DNA of 64,000 bases from Lepraria neglecta (lineage: Eukaryota; Ascomycota; Lecanoromycetes; Lecanorales; Stereocaulaceae), in the NCBI GenBank assembly GCA_033220425.1, contig CM065648.1:992001-1056000 (forward strand), in the 5' to 3' direction. Below are positions 12,152-24,418 of this stretch, piece by piece. Under the pieces are notes generated by a model, which was not told the DNA's origin, did no database searches, and was given only the letters and a program-made list of their open reading frames with translations. The position numbers and the translations under genes were made by a program. The first letter of the stretch is position 1. The number at the start of each line of letters is the position of its first letter.

Positions 12152-14118
12152 TCAACGCAACAACCCCTCAATATCGACCCTCCTCCTCTTCTTCCTCTTA
12201 ACACTATTGCTCCCATGCGGGCTACTCCTGGCCGGACTCGGTGTCTCACTCTGATGCCTCCTGCTCCTGTCCTTGCCTCCCGCCGGATCACTAGTCGGCG
12301 CCATCCGAATAGGAGGAAGTTGTAGGTGACGAAGGCTGTCCCTGTCCATCGGCTGGCTAGTATGCGAGCCCGGTGAGCTGCGTGGGATATCTGAGCTTCC
12401 GCTGGAGCCACCGGAGTCGGTGCGTGCGGCGCTGTAAGGTAGAGAGTGGTGGGGTGGGGAGGATTGCTTGTATTGGGCTAGGCTGTGGGAAGGTTGTTGC
12501 ATTTGGAGCATTTGTTCTTCGTAAGAGGGGGGTTGGGAGGAGAGGAGGTAGGGGAGGGCGACGTCGGAGGGGCTGTTGCGGGGGCGGTGGTGGGGCAGGT
12601 GGGTATGGTGGGTTTGTTGGGGTGGTGATTGGATGGCGCCACGCACTGACGAGGGGGGGAGGATTGGCGGGCTTCTGACGATTTGTTGGAGGGGAGGCGA
12701 CTGCAATGATTGGAGCGAGCTTGTACTTTGAACCAAAGTCAGGACGACGAAGTGTGCACCGTCTTTGGCGAGGGAGATGGAGATGGGGAAGCCTCGAGTC
12801 TGCTCTCTGGGCAGGCGAAAGGTCCAGTACTCAGAGCGTGTGCGAAAGCCGACTGTAGCGTGCGCTATATCGAGGTGCTCTATAGCCGGCATGGATGCGT
12901 GGGAGCTTTGGCCGCCTCGCATATGCTGCGTGGAGTGAGCCGCATCGCGAAGCTCGGCGCGCATGACAGACTGGAGTCTTTGGATTTTTTCGCGTTCTGC
13001 GGGAACGACGAGGTCGAGGAGCGTTTGTGCTCTGGCTGTGAAGGAGAGGGAGAGTGCGTCGCTGAATGCGCGGTTGTGTTGGGCGACCACGAAGTCAGGT
13101 GTTAGGAGTACCGTTGGAATAGACTCATTAAGGAAGGTATTAGTGGGGGCTGAAACCGGGTATGTAGCGGCTCCATGCAGGTAGGGCTGTTGCGAGTACG
13201 CAGGGTCGGACGTTCTTGGTCGCCGATCCACATATGGAATTTCCGGCTGAGAACGCAGCTCTCTGTATGTCTTCGAGCGGCGGCGATCAGATTGAGGATC
13301 GGCGAGGCCGTTGGAGCCTGAGTATAGCTCGGGGTGAGGATATTCACTTCCGAAAGCGACCTCTCGAAGGCTGTCTTCTTCACGAAGGCGAGGCCTGCCT
13401 CGTTTCTTGTGCTGAACGTCAACGCAGCTAGCCTAGAATGAGTAAGCATCCTTCAGGGATTCTGAGACGTATCATTGGTATCTCTCACCTCTTTGCCAGT
13501 CTGTACACATCTATTGCACGGCCGCTTTGTCTCACATGCCAGATGCTTCTTCTTGCAATTAACGCATGCTGACGGAACATGGGCTTTCGCTCTGCGGGCA
13601 ATGCCTGGAGGACCAGCAACCAGCTGTCCTTCGGGAGAGTCCTGAGCGTTTGATGAAAGATCGTCATTCGACTCCCCTAGCGCGTGGGTATCACTGCCTA
13701 CTCGCAGTAAAATACCTGGCGTTTCGCGGTCAGTGCTGCTCGGTGTACTCAAATCTCCGCGTACGTCCTTCCCCAATTGTTTGTTGCCATGAATAGTCCT
13801 GGTATTGGTGGGGCTCAGCTTTCCAGAGGAGGTGGGGGGGCGAGAAGTGGTTGATGTTGATAGGCGAGACGATGTTGATGGAGGAGTCAACGAGTATTGA
13901 CGGTGGCCATTAGAACGATGGAGATAAGATTCGTCAAACTTTGATCGATCCCAGGAGGCCGACATTGGTGGAGAGATGTAATTATTGTCTGATATGGAGT
14001 CTCGACCTTGACCAAGAGGTGGCAGATGAATGGATAGTGATTGACAGTTCAAGGTACACCGGGGAGACGGCACAGATACCTGATGGCCATGGTTCTTGGA
14101 GTTGTAAAGAGGTTGCAT
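12152..14118 (-). CDS. Zn2Cys6 transcription factor with a PAS-like domain
   Basis: This is a fungal DNA-binding regulator. Two exons (13489-14118 and 12152-13432) encode 636 residues. The 56-nt intron cuts the zinc cluster between the fifth and sixth cysteines. Joining the exons gives CVNCKKKHLAC, then RPCNRC, then GKEASC, spacing CX2CX6CX5CX2CX8C. Immediately after comes VQHKKRGRPRLR, an AT-hook-like basic patch. A PAS-like region follows around residues 320-460 (TPDFVVAQHNRAFSDALSL, then HFVVLTL). The rest is Ser/Pro/Gln/His-rich and ends in a basic patch (KRKKRRR). The N-terminal region is low-complexity Ser/Thr. The ATG at 14118 was preferred over one 31 codons upstream because the resulting N-terminus is compact. 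The long flanking space suggests complex regulation. Target genes cannot be inferred. Confidence 0.85.
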
Positions 14119-16727
14119 GATGTGAAGTTGATGCGAATGAAAGTACTTTGGTAAAGAGGCTGTTGAAGTTGACCAATGCCAGCTTGGTCCGCAAAATCTC
14201 GAGACTCTCAACCGCCGGGTGTTTGTATAGCTACTGATCCAAGCTGTGTTTGATGTACGGATCTCCTCAAGGTATTTAGGAGCGCATGCGTTTTCGCGTT
14301 ATAGGTTTCGAATTTTTTTCATGGAAGAAGACAGAACGAAGCTTGACAAAACGTATTGCGTTTGAATTGGATGTCTTCCTCCGACAAGCCACCGATCGAA
14401 TATTCATAATACAAAATACATCCTTGTAAAAGCCCTCAAAGCCTTACGCTCGGCTATGACTGGAATGAGCAAGCTCCTCAATAACTGCCTCTGTCAAAGC
14501 ACATTCGGACCCAAGGGCTAGGGGCGTTACTCGAATCAATCATTGAATAGCACGAATATACGAGATCAAAGAGTGGCTAGGGAAAGAGGTGCTTGAGCTT
14601 ATGCGCATTGGAATATTTCCTGAAATACGACGGAGAATTGTTTTGTCTGGCGCAAAGGAGAAAGTACGCACGCGCCAGACAGTAAAGCATTCGTCGCTGA
14701 ACTTAAGGCGAGCTACAAGTCAACTCGCTCGACAAGGAATATTGAGCGGCGAATGTGGTGTAAGATTGTTGAGTGTTTCAGAGCCCCTCGCATACCCGAC
14801 ATACTTTCTCGGAGAATTTTGGCATGAACGCTGCGGCAGAGCACAGTAGTAATATGCTCGAGCTTTTGTGAGTTGGCTAGCAACACTTGCAAAGCCAAGA
14901 GCCTTTGTTGTCTTGCTTCGTCCCTCTCAAGAGTTGTGTTCAAGCATGACCAGAGAAGCGTAGGCTTGAGTTCATCAAAATCTTCCAGTAACATGACTTG
15001 TTAGGGTCACCATGTAAAACGGGGTTAAGTCCATCGACTCGACCGCTTTGCTTTGATGTCAGCTCATGCAATTCAGGCGTGGATCACCGTTTGGTCCCAT
15101 TGCTTCCAACTCGACCTCAGCCAAGACTGACACGTAGCCCAAAATTATGGTTATCACGCCAATAGTGTGGAAGCGCACGAGTGTTCCAGGATAGACCATG
15201 CGACACACATGGCGACTAGCCAATCTCAACGACTATATTTGCTCATTTCGGTGGATCTGAAGAAGCACGAAGCTTTTCGCACCACCCATACCGAGCAGGG
15301 GTATGAAGTGCCATATATCGCAAATAATTGGTTTCAAGTCTCATTCAGAATCTGAGATGGTGTCCGAGTGTTGAAGAGACGTGCTCAGCTGATTAATCGA
15401 TCGCGATTGTCAGGCATTAGGTCTTACAAGCGCGGTAAATGAATTGGGGTTGAAACACCACCGATTTTGCCGCGCCAATGCCTTATGGTGCGCATCGATG
15501 CCCAACTGCATATCCGATCCAAGGCTTTTTCCTTTTTTAGAATGATTACCCTGCTCAAAAAAATCTCCGCTATCTGATCAGGTCCGCGGACCCTAGAAAA
15601 AGACGAGGCTCTTGAGCCTCCAACATTCCCCTATCGAGCAATCGAAATCGCCAAATGTTGCTGGCGGCTATCCCTCACATTGTTATATCGTAGCATCGGA
15701 ATCCCCCGTGTAGATCTGGGGTTCTCGGAGGGCTATCCGACGAATTGTTCAAAGCTTTGATCACCCTGCGCAGTGGCAAGGCTCTCACACATGGTGGGGT
15801 CCCCGGTCCGCGTGTTTTACGTGCGCCAGGTAGCCGTTTCATGCACATCATCTTGTTGATAACGTTCATGCATATATTGTCTGCCATAGACAGAAGAGCG
15901 ATATTGGTCGGCAAAGCTTCCTGCTGTGATCCCTCCCATGCCTCCTAATTCATTTCCAGACTTCCTATTCAATTAATTTTCGACAAGTCGCTGCAATCAA
16001 GTAAGAGAGATTGCATAATTTCATCACTGTACCTTGAAGAGATTATCCCTCCGAATTGTGATCGGATCTAGTTTGAGTCTGATCACATTGCTTCAGAAGG
16101 CGAGAGGCAAATGGTAGGATAAGAAAGAGTGTTTACACGAGCCAGCGAAAGCGAGGAGAGGATGGTGTCGCATATTCCGAGCCGCGGGAGCGAGTGAGCT
16201 AGGAAATTTAGAAATATAGGATCATGGAAGCGGCAGTTCAAACAGATCTGTGGGGTGGGGTTGTTTGTTTCGTCTTTGCCTCGCCACGCGGACTCTGGGG
16301 GTTCGGAGGCCACAGTGCCGGGCAGCTGGAATATGAATAATCCCTCTTCTCGTCTGTACCACCCCTAATGCGGTGAAATTTGCGGCGATTTTCAGCATCT
16401 TATCAGCTTCAACAGGTCAGGCTCTCTGCGTGTTTGAGAATAGCCGATATGATATGTGAAGAACGCTCCTATCTGGGTGCGATGAGCGATGAGCGATGAG
16501 GAAGGACGTGCGTGAATTTTGAACGATCGTCACAATGCATGATGATCTGGGGACATTCGCATGACTTTGCGTGTTATCTTCTTTTTACTCCCTTGCGATC
16601 CCCTGTCGTCAAGGGCTCGGAGCCCTGCTATGGTATTCTTTCTGAGGACGTTACCAAAGACATACTATTTGCTGTTGAGTCGATGCGTTTTGCGCGACAA
16701 TCCCGTTGATATTTCGAAAGGCATCTG
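14119..16727. other. Long intergenic region upstream of the Zn2Cys6 regulator
   Basis: This stretch of 2.6 kb lacks a confident gene. It likely holds the regulator's promoter and long leader, plus the 3' end of NUP49. The best internal frame is a 93-residue minus-strand ORF at 14713-14994 that begins with ATG and has a helical Leu-rich start; I do not recognise it and do not call it a gene. A TATTCATAATA-like AT-rich patch lies near 14400. No repeats or RNA genes stand out. Confidence 0.35.
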
Positions 16728-18230
16728 TCAAGGCATACCATATCTCCTACTCCTAGTACCGGCTGCCTCGGTCGGGTCGAGCATCACCTCTTGAACCTGT
16801 TCTCTCGCAGAACCTACTTTCGCTGCAACACCCATGATGCCGGCCTCGAAATCTCTTAAGACGGCTGCCAGTTCTCTGACTTGATCTTCCGCACCTTTCC
16901 CTCCTCCATCCTGAGCTCTACTGAACATCATCTGCTGCATTTGTTGCATCGTGTTCGACTCGACGTCTTTCAAGTAAGTCTCGACCTCCGTAATATTGCG
17001 CTTATAGGTATCCAGGGTCCTAGTCATTTCCTCGGCCTGTTTCGAGAAATATTCCACGATATTGCGGCTCGCGCCTTCTTCCGCTGTTTGGTCTGAAAAT
17101 GACGGACCCTGAGAATAAGACGAGGTGGATGTAGTCCACAAATCGGTCTGGTGAAATTGTAATGGTTGTTTGAGATTTTGAATCGCCCGGAAGCTCAATT
17201 TCGCATTTACTGCGTCGGTCTTCACTAGGTTCTTGGCAAAAGCGATAGATTGTGCGTCGTTCTCCAGGGAACTCTGTATAGTCTCAAGCGACTTTGTACA
17301 GTACTCGACATCTGGCGCCATTTGAGAGGACGTGTTTTCGATCTTAGGACTGACAGTCAAGCAATCCTCCTGTAGTTTGATTTGATTGAGGATAAAATTA
17401 TCCACGTTTTCGATTACTTTCTGAAGCTCCTCATGTAGATCGTTGAAGCGTGTTGTACCACGAAGCTCGTTGACGCTTAGCTTAACCCCAGGCACTGTCT
17501 GCTGTTGCATCTGTTGGCCGATTTGTGGCAACCGAGGAACAGGTGGTTGTTGCATTGTAGCTTGCTGCTGGTTTTGTTGTTGATTTTGAGTATTTCCGCT
17601 GAACGTGCGTTAGCCAGGTCGTCCAAGGAGATCGCCGGCTTAGGCAGTACCCACAATGGTGATGACGTTTTATTCTGAATGTTGAATCCACCGAAGAGAC
17701 TGCTCTGTGCTTGCTGAGGCTGATTCTGAGCTTGATTCTGCCCTAATGAACCAAACAAGCCTCCGCCTTGTTGAGGTTGTGATGGTTGTGCATTACTAAA
17801 TCCAAATAATCCTCCCCCTGTCTGGTTTTTGCTTTGTTGTGACCCAAAAAGACCTCCTCCTGTCCCCTGAGTGCTAGCACCACCGAAGATGCTCGAACCC
17901 TGTTGTTGCTGGTTGCTTCCGGCTTGATTTGACGATCCAAACAATCCCCCACTTTGCTGGGGCTGTGAAAGATTTACAAAAAGGCTGCTCGGTTGTTGTG
18001 GCTGCGACGCGCTGGTGCTCTGCTGAGGTTGCGATGTTGTTAGGGAACCAAACAGGGATCCTGCAGGCTTGCCGGCAGACGGAGGAGGTTGACTTGAGTT
18101 GCTGCTAAAGGCATTGTAGTGATCAGCGAGGTCTACAATAGTGTTGTTTTAGTTCCACTCACGAGAAAGCGTTTGCTGAATTGGTGTTGATACTCAGACC
18201 GCCAGGTCCGCTTTGAGAGCGGCCGAACAT
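16728..18230 (-). CDS. NUP49: FG nucleoporin NUP49 (Nup58 family)
   Basis: NUP49 is a channel nucleoporin that forms the Nsp1-Nup57-Nup49 coiled-coil trimer in the nuclear pore. Three exons (18163-18230, 17655-18104, 16728-17598) encode 462 residues, matching yeast NUP49 (472). The N-terminal third carries GLFG/FG repeats in a Gln/Ser/Gly-rich background. The second intron (56 nt) was placed so that SSPFGNTQNQQQ is continuous. The C-terminal half is coiled-coil, beginning SVNELRGTTRFNDLHEEL and containing IAFAKNLVKTD and KLSFRAIQNLKQP, typical of Nup49/Nup58. It diverges from FIP1 across 215 bp. I call NUP49 rather than NUP57 because of the C-terminal blocks. Confidence 0.87.
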
Positions 18231-18445
18231 TATGAAATGCAAATGATTCGATATTGATGTCTCATGCAGCAATCCGTATGCTAAGGAAGCAAGGAGAGGG
18301 AAGGGAGAAAGAATGGCAGCCGCGACGCGAAATGCCAAGTTAATGCCAAGATCGACCAAACAAAGAAGGTGAAGCGAGCGAAGCTCATAAACACCGACAT
18401 CAAGCTTCGTTCTTCCTCCAGTCAGTAACACTGTTTTCATAAATC
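18231..18445. promoter_or_regulatory. Shared NUP49/FIP1 divergent promoter
   Basis: Only 215 bp separate the two start codons, so both promoters must overlap here. No specific factor site is claimed. Confidence 0.6.
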
Positions 18446-19543
18446 ATGGAGGCAGAAGACGAAGACGATATTTATGCTCCAGATGATGGTACAGTGCATG
18501 CCCATGCTATTCACAGCAATGCCGCCAACCCTCCAGCAAACAAAGACGAGGATGAAGAGGAGGGAGAAGAAGTAGAAGAAGACGAGAGCGACTCGGTTGA
18601 TGCGACTTCATTACTTACTCTAGTCAAATTTCTGACCATGTTCTGCAGGATATCGACATAATCCTTGAACGAGATCCAAAAGCAGAAACCCCGTGTGTAG
18701 CCAGTTCTTCGGTCTTATTCTTTACTAACGGATAACCCAGGCAACCTCCACGTGTCAATGCATTGAAAGGGCCACCTGCTAGAATACCTTCAACAGACCT
18801 AGGTGCTGCCCGTAAAAGCTCACCAGGAATAAAAATCGAAGCTCCTGGGAAGGAAACACCGTCCAGACCTGGTGCTTCTTACCCGGCAGTAAAGGTCTCG
18901 AACCTTGATCTGGACACCAAACCTATCTACGAGCCAACCGGGAAACCAATCACGGAAATTGATATGGATACTGGTATGACAGCCATTTTCATGCCTAAGA
19001 CAAGTCCATGAGCTGACGAAACGCAATTCAGATTTCCCAGAGGACGACAAGCCCTGGCGGCGGCCAGGCACCGACATGACAGACTACTTCAACTACGGGT
19101 TTGATGAATTTACATGGGCGAGCTACTGCCTGAAGCAGAAGGATCTACGGAAGGAAGTTATGGATATGAAGAAACAGATGGATGATATGCAGAATTTCAT
19201 GAGTATTCCGGGCGGTATCCCGCCGATGCCAGGGATGCCAGGACCACCTGGAGGTACTCAGCCGGGTATGCCAGCTATGGGAGGGGCGGGCGACATGCTA
19301 CCAGACATGCAACAGATGATGGCACATATGATGTCTCAAGGCATCGATCCTAGCCAGATGGATCAGGCAGCTTTCATGCAGATGATGCAGGCAGGTGGTG
19401 GTGGGGCCGGAGATCCTAGTCAGAACTTTGGAGGGCAAGGGTATGGCCAACAAGGTCAAAACCAACAAATGGGATATGGTTATCAAGGTGGAGGAGGCGG
19501 TGGTGGTAGAAATCAAGGTCGGGGCCAGGGTCGAAGATGGTAG
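18446..19543 (+). CDS. FIP1: Pre-mRNA polyadenylation factor FIP1
   Basis: FIP1 links poly(A) polymerase to the cleavage and polyadenylation complex in the nucleus. Four exons (18446-18595, 18649-18692, 18741-18973, 19032-19543) encode 312 residues (yeast 327). The N-terminus is acidic and leads into [12 protein letters not shown] after the first splice. The conserved Fip1 motif follows: [20 protein letters not shown], then WASYCLKQ. The C-terminus is Met/Gly/Pro/Gln-rich with short GYGQQGQNQ and GGGGR runs, ending RGQGRRW. The first donor (GTTGATG) is weak, but the phases of all three introns fit and the Fip1 block is unmistakable. Confidence 0.94.
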
Positions 19544-22161
19544 ACCAATAGTTAAATGCCAGAATTGTAATACCCAATTATCAGGGCACAAGCCATTGTT
19601 TTCATAATCTTTAGTCAGTAAAATGTAAATGTTCAGGCGCTGAGACAGGTTGTATCGAGATTTGGTCCCCTGCTAGTTTCTTGGCGTTGAATATGCAACT
19701 GTTCACTCCTGACCCTCTGAAAGCAGCACATAAAGGACCACTTCCCTTCACAGGATTCTCTGTAACTTTCAGCTTTTGCTGCTCGAGGCCTGCTCAATAA
19801 GCTCTCCCACTTTTACCATGATAGCACCCATAAAGCTTGCTCCATTTGTCAAGATATGGCTGGCCTTCTCCGTCAAGCTCAACCTCTTCTCCGTACAACA
19901 TCATACCTACTCTGATCGAGCTATAGAGCTATTACGACAGTGACCGTGATCCGATTGAGCACAATGGATGTAGCAACAGTAATTCGCATTCTTCTCAAGC
20001 AAAGCAAGCATAACAAAAGCGATGCCGATCCGCTAGAGCAAAGTACAACAACAGCGATCTAGATCTAAGAAAGCAAGAGAAGTAAAACCGTAGCTACGCT
20101 GATCCACTTGAACAGAGGAATTGACGCTTACCTGGCTTTGCATTATCAAGGTTTTCATAACAGCCATGGTCCTCAGCCCATGCTGCTCTTCGTTATCCCT
20201 GGCTCGAAGTCTTTCTCACAGGAACAAGTGTCTCACCCCTATCGCATGATAATCATGACCCTTGGTATCTCCCCATCTGACTTCTATTGCCTGAAATTTA
20301 GTATTCCGCGTCTTACTACTCAAAACCTATTGAGCTTGCTTGCATTGGCCCGAAGAAGACCTCTTCTTGGGGTTTTGCACTGAGGACAAAAGATGACAGC
20401 TCGCCAATGTGACGACGGAAGCTAGGGCTACACAGTTCATGGGAGATTCGGTCCAGGTTGCATTTACTCCCCATGCTCTTTGCAATCTGCAGACAACACT
20501 GGGACTTCGGCTGCGCTAGCTTGATCGAGGAGAGCGGATTGCCACCACAATGGATGAAGGCTCTTTGCAGTCATGCGATTCATTGACCTTCCGGTGTCGT
20601 ACGTGCTGGTCTGCTGTCTGTCCGATTCCTGGAGTCCAGATGATGCCATCTTCACTGCTCTTGGAGGTCTGGCTATTTCTTCAATATCCTTCTCCGCATG
20701 CAACCGCCGCTGCTCAGCCGTTCAGTCCGCATGTATTAGCTCGCTTTGCCTCACTGACTGCCATTGGAGAGACTTCTGCAGGGTCAGGCTCATCTTCGCC
20801 TTTGCTCTCTGATGTCGAATACTAGCGCAAACTTTACGGTATTGCTGAAGTGATTTGGAATATTTTCTACCGGAAAATTCTCCGCCTCCCTTCACCACGC
20901 TTCAATTTACCTTATCAAGTCACTGCCCTGAATGCCACGTGTTGAGGAGTGTAGTCGTTTAGCCTCGAAACCTATTGACGGCGCGGACTCAAGGTTGTGC
21001 AACATCAAAACCACAATAGCGGTCAGTGAATGAGTGAAGTCCCGCGGTTCAATGCTGCTCCTATCTCTGAGATTTCATTGAGAGATCGCATTTCATCACA
21101 AGGCCCATCTCGATCCGAACACCCTTCATCACCGAGACGCGTTGATCAGTTGCTGTCCAATCTTTGCTAAATTTAACAGTGAATCAGATTTCGGCCAAAA
21201 TTTATTGCTTACATTCACAAGCTTCAACTGAATGGTAGACCGCATACGCATACCCAATTCAACCCCATCCATCCGGGGTAACAGGAGACTCTCCCGCTGC
21301 CAATTGACAGTGAATCTCCATGTTGCCTGAAACATCCTTGACACATCTCCAAGCTCATCCTCCAGCATAAAACCATCCACGATCTTCTCCATCTTCACCC
21401 CCCTACACCTTCATCTACACCTTCATCCACACCACCAGCCTCAATCACCCTACGCATCCATCACCCATCACCCCTTTGCTTTGTCAACTCATTTTGGATC
21501 CAAGCTGCTCCGGAAAACATTCCGCAAACGGCGAACGATCAAATTCATTCGATCTGATATTCTTTGGTGAGTGAGTTGAGCCAGGTCCAGATGCTCGTCA
21601 GTACATTACACCAAAGCAAACACCGTCTCCATCGGTCCATATTGAAGTAGTTCTTAGCTACGCTTTGCGATATGTTAACATGGTGCTATTGTCCATCCTT
21701 CAGAGATGGAGGATGCGCCCGATTAAGAGATCCCTTTTGGAGACCTTGCTAATCAAGAATTCGTTGACAGACTTAGATTGTTCGACATTAATCCCTTTCA
21801 ACATTTGCGAGTCTACTATCTTCTGGATTTGAAACTCAAATTTTGCTGGCTTGCAGAAGATTCCCGCCTGGATTTGCAGATTCCTAGGAAGCATACACCG
21901 TAAACAGTAGCATCCCAGTTAGCCGGTGAGGGTGAGACATTGCGATTGTCTTTGGATGCCAGACGGTTCATACATCAAGTCAAAACAAGGACTTCCAGCC
22001 GCCGAGAGCCCAGCATCATTGTCATAGAGCCCGAACCTATTCATTGAGACCCCGGCGGCGGCTGTCCAGCAACAGGTTCCCATTCAATCAATCCTGGGAA
22101 TACGCCTCCATCGATCGAGAGGTCCTAATTGACTCAGTCCTGGGGCAGCAGCCTCGGGGTG
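19544..22161. other. Long intergenic region before the unrecognised 697-residue gene
   Basis: This stretch of 2.6 kb lacks a confident gene. Its right part probably includes a long transcribed leader: a C/T- and CA-rich tract near 21400-21480 resembles fungal transcription start regions. Short frames on both strands lack domains and codon coherence. No RNA gene or repeat family was recognised. Confidence 0.35.
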
Positions 22162-24418
22162 ATGGCGTCCAGTATGGATCAAACATCCACGGATAAGCAA
22201 ACCTTCGAGAAGATGCTAAGTGATGATTACGGTGTTGACATCCCCTTTAGCAATGAGTTGTGCAACTTCGAAACGTTGACTGAGACTGAAGATCATACTC
22301 TACCAAATCTCAGTGTCAGTAATGATAGATCTCTCTTGAACAAAGGCATGCAGTCGCCCAAGGCATTATGCAGTTCCCAGCGCGAGAAAGAAGAGGCAGC
22401 CATGAAGAGTGAGCCTGTTGCAGCACTTACACCAGATCCTGCAATTTCAGAGCAGCGTCAGGTGTTCTCTAGATCGACCCAGCATCAAGGTACGAGAGGG
22501 GGTTGGTCGCCACCATCACATGATGGGCTCAACATCAACACGAACCCCACTAGTCCCTTTAATTACCCGCCACAAACACAAGTCCCTCGACCTCCATTTC
22601 TCACTCGACCGAACTCATTTCTTCGACACCAGTATAACCCTTGGGTTCAGAACGGATCTTCCTCGCCCTTGATTAACAACAATTACTCTCTCTTCGACAA
22701 CCACAACTCTCTGCTTATCGGCATCAATTCAGCCTCTCATAATATCGGCCAGCTCCAACACAACAGCAGAGCAAGTGCAATGGTTCACCAAGCTCGCCAG
22801 CCTTTTGAAGAGAGTAATCTACGATCTCCTCTGACTCAATCACCTAACTACAATATGCTTCATCAACCGAAATCTCACTATTATACACGCTATCCCGACT
22901 CACCAATCTTCTCACCTGATGCCCATTTTCGTTCACCGCATATCGACTTCAACACACCTGGGCTGCCCCGTACTCCACCCAGTATCTCACATGCCAGCCA
23001 TTTTCAGCACACCCCGACTATGAGTGCATCCAGTCTGAAGTCCATCAATCGTGAAGCTTCTTCACCAGCCTCCCCAAGACCTCAAGTGAAGCGAGAGCCG
23101 AGCACGGGCAAGCGTCGTCATGCAGCTATGCAGATAGACCCATCTTTCGACAACGTACAACTGCCGAGAATCCGGCTGCCTCAGGAGGATCGAGCGTTGG
23201 TAGAGGAATTGATTGCTGCAATGACGGATGGGCATGATGCCGAAGACAACGTAGGTATGATCAAGACTTGGGACAAGATACGCTTGGCCAAGGCAGACAA
23301 GCTCCGAGAAAAGGCCAAAGAGATGCTGGTATGCTGTCCATGTTGTTTCAGCAATTATAAAGGGTATTCAATGCTGACCTAGTTCCTTAGGAATTGGTGA
23401 GAAGAGCTGAACGGGAGGATGTTAGCGGAAAAAAGGCAATCCATCAGTACGAATCCTTCGAGCACCGCTACGACGAGCTTTGCAAGGCCCTCAAAGTACG
23501 TCACTACTCACGAATCCTTGATAGACCTGCTGACCATGCCCTGCTAGACCCAGAAGACGATTTGCAAGCACTTGATGGAAGAAGAATACTCTTGTGTCGT
23601 GGCTAATGATCCTACCTATGCCGCCCAGGTGAGTTATGCTATTATGTAAGCACAGCTAATGACTAACAACACCACAGAGAGTCAAGAACAATCGTCGGGT
23701 CAATGATCAAAAGAAGATAGCCATCGAGGTCGGACGTGAAATGATGGGCGAGAAGGGGCGTGGTAAGGGTCGCAAGGTCGAGAAGGTCCCCTCGGTCACG
23801 TACGTGGAAGAAGATGAGAATTCTGCCGACGACGCCATTAGTGAGGAAGACTCTTACGCCTCTCCTGAAATCAAGTCAGAGCCTCGCTCTCGTAAGAAGG
23901 CTAAAAAGACTCGTCGCACCAGCATGGACGACGACTCCGATTTCATCATGAAGACCCCTTCTGCTTCGAAGAAGGCCAAGCGTCAGAGTCGGTCTGCCTA
24001 CAAGCCTACCAACAATGGGAACACCCCCAGTACCTCAAGATCTTTGCGCACAACGTGCAATGCACATCACACAGAGGATGGTGATGAGGCTTCACAAGCC
24101 ATGAACGATTCTCCCACCAACCACCGTTCTCAACACGTTCAAGACCAGTACGACGGATATGGCTACAACAACTACCAGCAGCATCACTATTCTCCTTCAA
24201 TAGGACATGGCCTGCCGTCTATGGTTCCGGAGCTTCCTCGAGACATGTTTGGCCCCTCGCCTGGGTACCAACATCCTTCCCACGATCAGCATACTCCCTA
24301 TTCATCAGGCACAGACCCGACGTATGCCTCAGACTATCATGGCAATGATGGCACCGATACAAATGGCTATGGTGATGGTAGCTATGGAGATGATCTCTTT
24401 AGCCCAGCACGCCGTTAG
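22162..24418 (+). CDS. Unrecognised large protein, low-complexity ends with a helical core
   Basis: I do not recognise this family. Four exons (22162-23328, 23391-23495, 23548-23628, 23678-24418) encode 697 residues, and every splice keeps the phase. The first 330 residues are Ser/Pro/Asn/Gln-rich and probably disordered. The central part (about residues 340-475) is helical and charged: ALVEELIAAMTDG, then IKTWDKIRLAKADKLREKAK, then FEHRYDELCKAL. It spans all three introns and is the likely conserved core. A lysine-rich region with runs such as RSRKKAKKTRR suggests a nuclear location. The C-terminus is Tyr/Gly/His/Pro-rich. The ATG at 22162 is the first in frame. Absence of a zinc finger or homeodomain argues against a classical transcription factor, although a nuclear regulatory role is possible. 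Confidence 0.75.
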
